Assembly (NCBI RefSeq): GCF_021390575.1
Contig: NZ_JAJEJQ010000005.1
Location: forward strand, 220,265-284,264
Length of the DNA: 64,000 nt
From: Paraburkholderia adhaesiva
GTDB lineage: Bacteria > Pseudomonadota > Gammaproteobacteria > Burkholderiales > Burkholderiaceae
Direction: 5' to 3'
Shown here: in pieces, positions 33,519 to 41,701 of the stretch
Layout: each line of letters begins with the position of its first letter
How positions within the stretch are numbered: the first letter of the stretch is position 1
The notes under the pieces: generated by a model
The model's database searches: none
The model's input: the letters and a program-made list of their open reading frames with translations, nothing else
What the model was told of the DNA's origin: nothing
Translations under genes and position numbers: made by a program

Positions 33519-35663
33519 TCAACTCACATTGCGATGCAGGCAAGCCTGTTCCTGGAACTCGTTGGCCCATCGTGCCCAGCCAGGTATCGCCGAACCATAG
33601 ACATCTACCGCGCCTGGCGCAGTCCAGGGTTCCATCGCCTGTTCGAATTCCTCGCGCGCGATAGCTTCCAGCACGAGTGTCCTGGTGGCACGCTCGTTGC
33701 GTTCGTGCAGGGACTCGGTGGCGATCAGCTGCTCGTTCTCGAAGCCCAGCAGCTCATCGACCTGCGCCCGGCTCCACTGCATGATGTCGATGGTGCGCGA
33801 CGAGATGTTCGATGCGTCTCCTGTGTCGAGCACCACGTCGTTGACGTAGACGTTTTCGTCCTGCCCAAGGCGCTTGCATCGTGCGACCGCCTGGTCATAC
33901 TCGAACGAGCGGAAGGGAGAATTGGCCATCACCATGGTGTTCGCCATGATGAGCGGAACCGCGGATGAGAGCGACTGATAGGTGGCGATCATCGGATTGG
34001 CGTCTTCGTCGCGGCCGAACTCGTTCACCATGCCGGCGAGCTCGTTGTTGGTCTCGCCATAGACGCGCAGGGGACGATAGCCTCGCTGCTTCAGGAATTC
34101 TGCTGCGGCGTCGACGACACCCACGTAACTCGTGAACATCAGCGTCTTCTTGAGCGCCGTGTCAATGATCTCCTCAAGGCCGACGTGCGGCACCATGTCG
34201 ATGATGCACTGGCCACGCTTGCGACCGAGGATCTGGCCGAGCGCCTCGCCCTGCACTTTCAGCTTGTAGTATTTCACGACCGATTTCGCGTCCTTGAAGT
34301 CCTGGCGGAATGGCTTGGGGAGCGCGGGCAGGATGACCTTCTTTTCGTAACTGGTGGCAAAGCGGATCTCGTCCTTGAGCTTCGACGGGTCGAAGTCCTT
34401 CCGGATGAGTTTGACTGCCCGCTCGTACTGTCTGAAATTGTTCTTCTGTTCCGGGGTCACGAGCGTTTTCTCAAAGGCATTGAGCGCGCTCTCGAACATC
34501 CGTTCGTACTGGCGCATGTTCGAGAGATAATGTTTCGCGCGTGCGTCGATGAATCGGCGCATTTCTTCGCGGATGGACGTGAGTGTGTAGCTTTCGCCAT
34601 TGGGGATACGGACTTTCTTCTGGATGTGGTAGAGCTCGACTTTCACCACACTGCCGCTTTCGACCTTGTAGGTCACTTTGCCGAGCCGGTGTGCCAGGAT
34701 GTCATTGGCGCGCTGGGACGCCTTGCCGTAGATGGCGGAGAAGCGCTGCTGGGCATCGCGATCGAAGAGTGGATCGATCGTGCGAAAGAGCGGTGCCATC
34801 TCGCCGCCCAGTGCCTTGACCGGCGTTCCGGATTCCCAGAGGATGTACTGGCTCTTCGTGAGCTCGCACAGGGCAATGAAGAGCTGCGTACGTAGCGCCT
34901 CCATCTCGTTCATGCCATGGGATTCGTCGAGCAGGATGACGGGCTTGTGCCAGTGCTGGGTACGGGCGAAAGCAAGAAATTTTTCCTGCGCGTCGTAGTG
35001 CACGATGTAGTAGCGCATCCGCGCCTCGGGCGGCCGGCCCATCTGGCTATGCCAGTACGGCTGCGGCCGCTTGAACTGGGTGACGATCGTGTCTTCCCAG
35101 ACTTTTTTGACCGCCCGTCCGGGACACACGACGATCACCACGTCGGCGTGCAGCTGCAGGCCGAGCGCCAGTCCCATGAACGTCTTGCCCGTGCCAGGGC
35201 CGGCGCCAAGCAGTGCGCCACGCAGGCGAAACCGGGGCACCATCTCATTGAACCACCGGAAAAAGCCCGCCTGGTGCTCAAGCGGATTCCACTTGAGCTG
35301 ATTGAGCTGGCCGGGGTCGAGGATATCCGGATGCTTGATCAGCGTGTCCTTCATCCAGGTCGACTCATAGATGCCGGTCACCACCTTCTTCAAGGCCCGG
35401 ATGTTATGTCCCCGCCTCTTTTCGGCAATGAGCCGGTTAAAGGCGTAGACCACATCGGGGGCGAAGAACCGGTTGAACGCGATGTCGGAAGGACTCACCC
35501 GGCTGAACATGATGCTGGAGATCTTCTGTGTGCCCCAGACCTGCGCAATGGTCTTTGCGATCGAATCGCCTGGCAGGCCCGACACCTTGATCTGGTCTCC
35601 CGATTCCTCAACACTCACCATGCCAAGCAGACGTCGCAGACCGGAGAACATGGGGACCCCCAT
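33519..35663 (-). CDS. SF2 (SNF2/UvsW-like) helicase, 714 aa
   Basis: All main SF2 motifs are visible: PLEHQAGF (about 127-134), Walker A GAGPGTGKT (153-161), motif Ia VVCPGRAVKKVWED, DExH box LLDESHG (244-250), motif III WESGTPVK (276-283), and a C-terminal RecA domain with MFTSYVGVVDAAAEFLKQRG, a QSLSSAVPL region and a final arginine-containing QAVARCKRLGQDENVYVNDV (motif VI). The pattern is SNF2-type. An approximately 100-residue leader and a helical insert (about 360-480) are extra. It follows a DnaB-like gene by 18 bases and probably works in phage replication, recombination or DNA remodelling. Confidence 0.8.
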   Translation of the reverse strand: MGVPMFSGLRRLLGMVSVEESGDQIKVSGLPGDSIAKTIAQVWGTQKISSIMFSRVSPSDIAFNRFFAPDVVYAFNRLIAEKRRGHNIRALKKVVTGIYESTWMKDTLIKHPDILDPGQLNQLKWNPLEHQAGFFRWFNEMVPRFRLRGALLGAGPGTGKTFMGLALGLQLHADVVIVVCPGRAVKKVWEDTIVTQFKRPQPYWHSQMGRPPEARMRYYIVHYDAQEKFLAFARTQHWHKPVILLDESHGMNEMEALRTQLFIALCELTKSQYILWESGTPVKALGGEMAPLFRTIDPLFDRDAQQRFSAIYGKASQRANDILAHRLGKVTYKVESGSVVKVELYHIQKKVRIPNGESYTLTSIREEMRRFIDARAKHYLSNMRQYERMFESALNAFEKTLVTPEQKNNFRQYERAVKLIRKDFDPSKLKDEIRFATSYEKKVILPALPKPFRQDFKDAKSVVKYYKLKVQGEALGQILGRKRGQCIIDMVPHVGLEEIIDTALKKTLMFTSYVGVVDAAAEFLKQRGYRPLRVYGETNNELAGMVNEFGRDEDANPMIATYQSLSSAVPLIMANTMVMANSPFRSFEYDQAVARCKRLGQDENVYVNDVVLDTGDASNISSRTIDIMQWSRAQVDELLGFENEQLIATESLHERNERATRTLVLEAIAREEFEQAMEPWTAPGAVDVYGSAIPGWARWANEFQEQACLHRNVS

Positions 35664-35681
35664 ACGCCTGGAGAAAATGGG

Positions 35682-37304
35682 TTACGCGCCCTCTACAGAA
35701 AAGTCCCAGAAGGGTTTCGGGCTTCTGGCGCCGGCTGGACCGCCTGGTGTATCCGACATCGGGAATGCGTTCGTAGAGACGGGGCCGCCGCCAGGTGATC
35801 TGCACGTGATTTCCGGCAAGTCGATATCGAACGGGATGCCGTGGCGGTTGAAGGGCAGCACGCAGTAAAGATCTCGCGGCGAGGTTTGACCGATAAGACG
35901 ATGCTTGCCGCGCTGGACTGTGAGGTATGAATCGCTGTTGACGATCTCGATATGGATGAAAATTTCGAGGTCAACTTCCTGGTCGATTTGCCGCGAGCCC
36001 TTGTAGTACCCCATGCCGGGCAGATGCTTCACAAAATCAGTGGTCCCGTCCCGGATGAGTTGACGCGCGTCGCTTGAGAGCTGGTGCGGTGTGACGAAAG
36101 CGATTTTCTTCACCGAACAGAAGTTGCGTACACGCCGGTAGAGATCGAGCAGATCGGTGCCGGCGGGCCCCATGGTGCAGCCGGTGGTGGGCAGCATGGA
36201 AAGATAATCCACCATGCACAGGTGGATTTCGTAGCCCTCGGCTTCGAGCTCGAGAATCTTGTTGCATAGATCCTTGTAGGTCCAGTCCGAGGGATTGACG
36301 CGCATGAGGCGGATTTCGTAGCCATTCACGCGCAGGCGGTCCTGAACATAGGTTGCGATGGGCGCGATGTAGGCCTCGAGCTCGTCCTCCGACATCTTCT
36401 CGAAGTCCGCGCGGCTTCTCGTGATGATTTCAGCCGTGCGCCCATCGTGTGCCATCAGCACTTCGTACATGTACTGGAAGTTGAGCTCCAGGTCGTCCTC
36501 GAAGGAAATGCGCAGGAGCAGCGGGCGACGAGCCGGGTCGATCATCTCGGGCGTGTTGAAGAGCGCCACCCCGATGAAGATGCCGAGCGAGAAACCGGTC
36601 TTGAACTTGTGCTGGAGCGCCGGTATGACGACTTCCTGGCCGCGGCGCAAGCCACCGCGCAACATGCGGTTCACTGCCTGCCAGCCGGTCCTCATCAGAC
36701 TCTTGCCACTCTCGGCTTTCTTGACCTCCCGGAAGATGCGTTTGATCTCCTCCACGCGCGAGAAATCGACCTCGGAGACGATGGCAGGATCCTTGGCTTC
36801 CGAATCCACCTGATAGGGTTCGAGCTCGGCGCAGACCTCCGAGACGAACTGCTTCATGCTGGTGACTTCGGTACGGTTAAAGCGCAGCTTGTTGGCCGCC
36901 TGGTTGATGATCTGCTGGATCTTCTCTTCGCGAAAATATTCGTTCAGGGCCCGTCGCAGATTCAATGCAGTGCGCCTCAGTCGGTTCTCGCTGAGTTCGG
37001 CGCCGATGCCATCAACAAACGAGCTATAGAGCTGCTCGTCCTCCCCACAGTCGATCTTCAGTTGCTGCAGGATCTCGACGCTTTCGTGTTCGTGGTCGAG
37101 TGGCACTTCGCACATTGAGAGTGCGGTTTTCCTCAGGGCCCGGATGATTTCCCGATCATGTTCGAGTCCGATGGAGTGTTGTGGCTCCTTGATATCGGCG
37201 AGCACGTTTCTCACGAGCTGCGCGGAATTTTCCTGTGCACCAGACAGTTGGCTCTCTCGAAACAAAAGCGTGATGCACTTCACGAGCATCAGTTTGTCGT
37301 TCAT
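35682..37304 (-). CDS. DnaB-like replicative helicase with atypical P-loop, 540 aa
   Basis: An N-terminal helical domain (1-200) precedes a RecA-type motor: GGLRRGQEVVIPALQHKFKT (about 217-236; the P-loop reads ALQHKFKTG without the first glycine of the G-x4-GK[ST] rule), ISFEDDLELNF (266-276), Walker B CMVDYLSMLP (363-372), and motif H4-like VTPHQLSSDARQL (404-416). QIDQEVD and the hexapeptide RGKHRLIG correspond to the arginine-finger/H4 region. The C-terminal 45 residues are Pro/Gly-rich. It heads a three-gene minus-strand operon with the SF2 helicase and an internal-head protein. The activity is 5'-3' unwinding at the fork. Confidence 0.75.
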   Translation of the reverse strand: MNDKLMLVKCITLLFRESQLSGAQENSAQLVRNVLADIKEPQHSIGLEHDREIIRALRKTALSMCEVPLDHEHESVEILQQLKIDCGEDEQLYSSFVDGIGAELSENRLRRTALNLRRALNEYFREEKIQQIINQAANKLRFNRTEVTSMKQFVSEVCAELEPYQVDSEAKDPAIVSEVDFSRVEEIKRIFREVKKAESGKSLMRTGWQAVNRMLRGGLRRGQEVVIPALQHKFKTGFSLGIFIGVALFNTPEMIDPARRPLLLRISFEDDLELNFQYMYEVLMAHDGRTAEIITRSRADFEKMSEDELEAYIAPIATYVQDRLRVNGYEIRLMRVNPSDWTYKDLCNKILELEAEGYEIHLCMVDYLSMLPTTGCTMGPAGTDLLDLYRRVRNFCSVKKIAFVTPHQLSSDARQLIRDGTTDFVKHLPGMGYYKGSRQIDQEVDLEIFIHIEIVNSDSYLTVQRGKHRLIGQTSPRDLYCVLPFNRHGIPFDIDLPEITCRSPGGGPVSTNAFPMSDTPGGPAGARSPKPFWDFSVEGA

Positions 37305-37404
37305 GTCGGTGAATAGTGTGAACAGCGTTTCCCCTGCATACGAAAGCGCCGGGAAATATTTTTTTGACCGTTGACCAGACTGTTGAACCTGGGAGTCGAA
37401 TCAC

Positions 37405-37977
37405 GTGTTCGCGTCAAGCTCACCTGGTGCATTGAAGGAGGTCGTGCTCATTCCCCATTGGGTGCATGAGGCACTGGCCCGTCAGAAGCTGCCACTGTCG
37501 GAGTGTCTGAATTTCGCTGTGCTGCAGAAGATGTCGAGCGTGAACGATCTGGCCTGTTTCTATGGCCTGCAGCACTACATCGAGGAACTGGTCTATGCGT
37601 CCGGCACGCTCGGACGTTGCTGGGAGAGTACGGCGACGGACAACGAAAGCCGCGTGCTGCTGATGCAAACAATTCTTCCGCTTGCGGCACATCTGCAGGC
37701 GAGCGGCGAAATCGAATCACGGCTATTCAGCGCGCAGTCGCGCCTGCCCTGGCACGACGAGCCTTTCAGCATTCACGACATCACGAGGGAGGTCGGGGGT
37801 GTGGTCATCTACCCGGGTTTCTTTGTTGAAGAGGGCAAACCCAACACGTATCGGGAGCAGCTGGTCGCGGGTCTTCTGAAAGTATTGTATGCGTACAACG
37901 CCTCGCACGAAGTGTCGGGCACGCGTCTTTTCCGGCACTACCTCGACATGTTATCTGGCAGGCAATTGACCGTCTGA
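37405..37977 (+). CDS. Uncharacterised head-cluster protein, 190 aa
   Basis: GTG 37405 behind GGGAG. Helical (LKEVVLIPHWVHEALARQKL; NDLACFYGLQHYIEELVYAS), no signal, no transmembrane segment. It lies 50 bases before the capsid gene and is divergent from the helicase operon. It may be an assembly factor for the head; family not recognised. Confidence 0.45.
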   Translation: MFASSSPGALKEVVLIPHWVHEALARQKLPLSECLNFAVLQKMSSVNDLACFYGLQHYIEELVYASGTLGRCWESTATDNESRVLLMQTILPLAAHLQASGEIESRLFSAQSRLPWHDEPFSIHDITREVGGVVIYPGFFVEEGKPNTYREQLVAGLLKVLYAYNASHEVSGTRLFRHYLDMLSGRQLTV

Positions 37978-38027
37978 GTCAGCCCGCCCCGGTAGCCTTC
38001 CTTCAATCGTGATAGTCAGGAATCCAG

Positions 38028-40250
38028 ATGACCTACGCCACTACCCTCTTCCGGAACAAGGGCCGCAATGGGGCGCTGCCGGTTTCGCAGCTCGATCGGT
38101 TGATCGAGTCACTTCGCGGTGAACAGAACGAGCGTGGTGCCGCGTTCGCATCGAACCAGATGACGCGCGCCGCGCTTGCGCTCGAAAGCATCGATTCAGC
38201 GGTGCAGATCGAGCTGAACAACACGCTTGACGGGCTCAACACGGCGCTGGAGACAATCGTCACCGAACTGGGTCTGAGCCGCGAGCTCACTCAGGCCCAG
38301 CGCGATGCAGCGGGTGCTGCCGGGCTGCTCTCGGGCGACATCGCCGCGGCGCTGCACCAGCCGATCCGTCATGAACGCGTGTCGACCGAAAGTGTGAACT
38401 ACCTGTCGCCCGAGACTGGCGAGTTCTACTACGAACGCATCCAGCCAGCGCTCGAAGCCTACGACGAAAAGGAGAACAAGAACGCTGTCGTCTACATGGT
38501 CGCCTACAACATGATGGCTGCCCGCCAGGACGAGTTTGGCGAAGCGTTCTATCCAACGGTGGTCGTCGGCAATGACCAGGTGGGCTACACCGTCTCGATA
38601 CGGCTCATCGAGATCAGCAACGACATCCGCAGGCCGATTTCGGGCGACGCGTCCAACAACTTCAACCGTCGGAACATCGTGCAGGCGGTGATCTATCCGG
38701 ACCTGCTGCGTAACGACATCACGAAGGTCATTCCGGTCGTGCGCGATGACTCGGCGAAATACTTCGTTGATCCGGCGCTCGTTGCGCCCTACAGCGTGCT
38801 GCTGACCGACGGTAGCGCCTCGAACACGGCGCCGCTCGCGATTGGCAAGAAATTCTCGCTGATCAACATCTCCCAGACCGAGTCGACGCTCGACAGCGGC
38901 CTGATGGACATCACCGATGCGCTCGATACCAACGTCGTGCTCGATGCCGTCTACGTCGAGTTCACCAGCGGCGGCACCGGCGGCACGAGCGAAGTCGTGA
39001 AGTTCCGCACGAGCGCGATGCAGCGCGCGACGTTCAACTTCGCCGTGCAGGGCTACTACCGGGAGATGAATCTCCAGTTCGACAGCGAAACGCTACTCGT
39101 GGGGCCGAACACGGTACTCGCCGACGGTGGCCAGTCGACCATCCTCGCACCCATCGTGAGCCAGGGCTACGAGGCGCGCATCGGCATGGATGTATTCGGC
39201 AAGGTCGTGCTGGAAACGGGTGACATTTCGCTGAATGCGTCGACGGTGCGCCTGAACTCGATCAAGGACACGTCGGACACCTCGCTCGACCTGACTACCG
39301 GCACTGGCGCGACGCTGGCAGCCCTCTTCGATGGGGCGAGCGTGATCGGTTTCGACATCGACGCGCGCCGCACCAACAGTAACCGCCGTCAACGCGGCAA
39401 GCTCCTGAACACCAACTTCTTCAGCCAGGTCTACACGGTGCCGCTGCATGCGCCGATCACCATTCCTCGCCCGATGCAGGTGGGCGATGTGAATGACTCG
39501 AGCGACCTCGCGGCGCTGATCACGGCCACACGCATCATGACCAGCAACGACGCGGTCGATGCGATCTTCCGGCTGCGCGACCTGCTCGCCGAGACGACGA
39601 GCGCGCTGAATACGACGCCGGTGCCGAACAACCCGCTCGACACCCCCGCGATCCTCGGTGTGTCGGCCTTTATAATCCAGCCGGCCTTCATGTACCGCGA
39701 ACTCGCGGTCGACTCGAGTCTCGATTCGCTCTCCGCCCACCAGCGCGCGGCCGATGTGCAGGCGGCGCTGGTGAACGAAATCCGCGACATGGCTTATACG
39801 CTCTACGTGCAGTCCGGTTACAAGGCTGCGGCTGACGCACGTGCCGGCGGTGTGGCACCGGTCCCAACGGTGGTGATCGGGACGGATCCGTATATTGCAC
39901 GATATCTGATGACCACGGGTGACCTGCGTACCATGGGCATCGCCTTCGACACGAAGGTTGTCTCAACACTCAACGAGCGGATGTCGGGCAAGATCGTTCT
40001 CTCGTTTGGTGACTTCTCGTCCGAGACGGCCGGTGTTCCGAACCCGCTGCACTTCGGAAACATGGCCTGGAAGCCGGAGACGACGGTCGTTCTGCCGATG
40101 GTGCGCAACGGCGCGCAGTCGAAGGAACTCACCGTGCAGCCTTCCTACCTGCACATCAACAACCTTGCGGTGCTTGGCATGATCGATGTCTCCGGCATCA
40201 CTGCGGCGGCGACTTCGAAGGTGCCGGTGAACATGCGCACGGTTCAGTGA
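38028..40250 (+). CDS. phiKZ-type major capsid protein, 740 aa
   Basis: The length equals that of phiKZ gp120 (747). The first about 120 residues are a helical propeptide (QLDRLIESLRGEQNERGAAF; LELNNTLDGLNTALE-type scaffold), ending IRHERVSTE|SVNYLSPETG, an S-x-E site (119-121) of the kind used by the phiKZ prohead protease. The mature part has the HK97-like order: an N-arm/E-loop part (EFYYERIQPALEAYDEKENK), a long domain with FSLINISQTESTLDSG, and a C-terminal core with VVIGTDPYIARYLMTTGDLR, PLHFGNMAWKPETTVVLP and LTVQPSYLHINNLAVLGMID. The ribosome binding site is AGGAATCCAG. A strong terminator follows. The family call is from length, architecture and sequence feel, not a search. Confidence 0.78.
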   Translation: MTYATTLFRNKGRNGALPVSQLDRLIESLRGEQNERGAAFASNQMTRAALALESIDSAVQIELNNTLDGLNTALETIVTELGLSRELTQAQRDAAGAAGLLSGDIAAALHQPIRHERVSTESVNYLSPETGEFYYERIQPALEAYDEKENKNAVVYMVAYNMMAARQDEFGEAFYPTVVVGNDQVGYTVSIRLIEISNDIRRPISGDASNNFNRRNIVQAVIYPDLLRNDITKVIPVVRDDSAKYFVDPALVAPYSVLLTDGSASNTAPLAIGKKFSLINISQTESTLDSGLMDITDALDTNVVLDAVYVEFTSGGTGGTSEVVKFRTSAMQRATFNFAVQGYYREMNLQFDSETLLVGPNTVLADGGQSTILAPIVSQGYEARIGMDVFGKVVLETGDISLNASTVRLNSIKDTSDTSLDLTTGTGATLAALFDGASVIGFDIDARRTNSNRRQRGKLLNTNFFSQVYTVPLHAPITIPRPMQVGDVNDSSDLAALITATRIMTSNDAVDAIFRLRDLLAETTSALNTTPVPNNPLDTPAILGVSAFIIQPAFMYRELAVDSSLDSLSAHQRAADVQAALVNEIRDMAYTLYVQSGYKAAADARAGGVAPVPTVVIGTDPYIARYLMTTGDLRTMGIAFDTKVVSTLNERMSGKIVLSFGDFSSETAGVPNPLHFGNMAWKPETTVVLPMVRNGAQSKELTVQPSYLHINNLAVLGMIDVSGITAAATSKVPVNMRTVQ

Positions 40251-40293
40251 TCTGCCCTTCTCCACTTCTGCAATACCCTGTCCCGGGGCTCAC

Positions 40294-40337
40294 GCCCGTT
40301 TCGGTCTGGTGTCAAACCGGCCGAAACGGGCATTTTT
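40294..40337 (+). terminator. Intrinsic terminator of the capsid gene
   Basis: GCCCGTTTCGG (40294-40304) pairs with CCGAAACGGGC (40321-40331), followed by six T. Confidence 0.9.
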
Positions 40338-40414
40338 TCGGCCGGTCCTCCTTCATCGGGCAGGCAGAGCGCCTGCCCTTATGACCGCCAGGCAAATGAA
40401 GAATTCTTCGCCGA

Positions 40415-40422
40415 TATATTAC
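40415..40422 (+). promoter_or_regulatory. phiKZ-early-type promoter element TATATTAC
   Basis: Exact match between the capsid terminator and the next operon, 101 bases before ATG 40516. The remaining gap (40338-40493) holds nothing else recognisable. Confidence 0.6.
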
Positions 40423-40493
40423 TGATTGGAGCACTGTATTCACGGTGCACTTTCACAGTAGCGACAGCACGATATTCAAGTCAGGAAATCGAA

Positions 40494-40526
40494 ATGAACG
40501 TGTGCCAATCATCGAATGAGTTTTGA
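40494..40526 (+). CDS. Possible 10-aa leader peptide overlapping the next start
   Basis: MNVCQSSNEF with the good site CAGGAAATCGAA. Its stop lies inside the next gene (which starts at 40516), so reading this frame would place ribosomes on the downstream start. The downstream gene has no other ribosome binding site. Confidence 0.35.
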   Translation: MNVCQSSNEF

Positions 40527-41679
40527 CCAGATCGACCATTTTGTCCCAGACGCCTGGTTTGGAACACCGGTTTTTTCCGTCGTGGGACGCAACGAGCTAT
40601 ATGGTACCCATCACTACGAGAAATTCGAAAAGAGGACGAGGTATTTCAACTATTTACCGCGAACTGTAACAGTCATCGAGCGCAATGGTCTGTGTGTGGA
40701 ATTTCCACCACTTGACGATGCGACACGAAACGCATTCGTGATCCAGACCGACTGGCGGGTGCATCGAAGTCTGCAAACGCGCTTCCTTCAACTGCTCAAG
40801 GAAAGTCACGAAAATGAGCCGAGGAGCCTGCTGGCCCTGCGCGAATGCCTGAAGCGGTACAAGGTGGAACCGTACGATCACTGGGTAACGTTCCGGTGCG
40901 AGCTGGTGATTACGCTGGAGGACTTGAAGGAACACCGCGGAGAGATTTACGATCACCAGCATGACGTCGTTGTGTCGCTATCCATTGGAATAGATGCGGG
41001 TCCACATCCGTTTAGTGAGTCCGGGCGTATCCTCAAGCAACTGGAGTCGACGGCTGCCTCAGCCATCAAGAATGCGTACTTCGAAAGTATCAGGATCATC
41101 GACAACGAAGGAAAATATGGTGATCGTTACATCAACCGCGATGGTGATGTGATCCAGATAAAGAGTACAGAGGATCCGACGCTCGAGGATGGTGTGCTTG
41201 TGGTCCGCCCGAGGTCTGGCGCGAATAAGCGCCGGGCGTCGAGGATCGGGTGGCGGCGATATAGCTTCGAGGAAGCCGACGAGAAGCTTGAGTTGTACAA
41301 ATCTTACGCTGACGCGGAAAACTATGGTGACAGCGAGACCAGAAGAAAGAAGGATCTGGCGGCTCAGGAAGCAGAACTCGCGCAGCGGAAGCACGAGCTG
41401 AAAGAACAGTCCCTCGCACATCAAGAAAAGCTGCAACAGTGGGAACGTGAAAAGGCTGAGTTCCAGCAGGACCTGGAACGACGTCAGTTCGAGTTCGAAG
41501 AGGAAGCGCGTCAAAGCAAACGCGAAGCCGATCGTGCGAAATATTACTACGAGCAACAGTTGCTGGAGGCAAAGCAGAGAAAAGACATGAACGACTGGCT
41601 CAAGCAGTTACCTGGAATAATGAGTGCAGTTGCGTTGGCATGGCTGACCTACAAAACCGCCAAACTGCAGACCGGGTAA
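40516..41679 (+). CDS. Coiled-coil membrane-tethered protein, 387 aa
   Basis: Residues 1-245 form an unrecognised mixed domain (VFSVVGRNELYGTHHYEKFE; HDVVVSLSIGIDAGPHPFSE). About 255-350 is a long charged coiled coil (KKDLAAQEAELAQRKHELKE; EREKAEFQQDLERRQFEFEE). The C-terminus is a short membrane helix (LPGIMSAVALAWLTYKTAKL). The topology suggests a cytoplasmic head on a membrane-anchored stalk. First gene of a three-gene operon behind a TATATTAC element. Function unknown. Confidence 0.5.
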   Translation: MSFDQIDHFVPDAWFGTPVFSVVGRNELYGTHHYEKFEKRTRYFNYLPRTVTVIERNGLCVEFPPLDDATRNAFVIQTDWRVHRSLQTRFLQLLKESHENEPRSLLALRECLKRYKVEPYDHWVTFRCELVITLEDLKEHRGEIYDHQHDVVVSLSIGIDAGPHPFSESGRILKQLESTAASAIKNAYFESIRIIDNEGKYGDRYINRDGDVIQIKSTEDPTLEDGVLVVRPRSGANKRRASRIGWRRYSFEEADEKLELYKSYADAENYGDSETRRKKDLAAQEAELAQRKHELKEQSLAHQEKLQQWEREKAEFQQDLERRQFEFEEEARQSKREADRAKYYYEQQLLEAKQRKDMNDWLKQLPGIMSAVALAWLTYKTAKLQTG

Positions 41680-41701
41680 TAAATGGTAATCAGGGCAGTA
41701 A

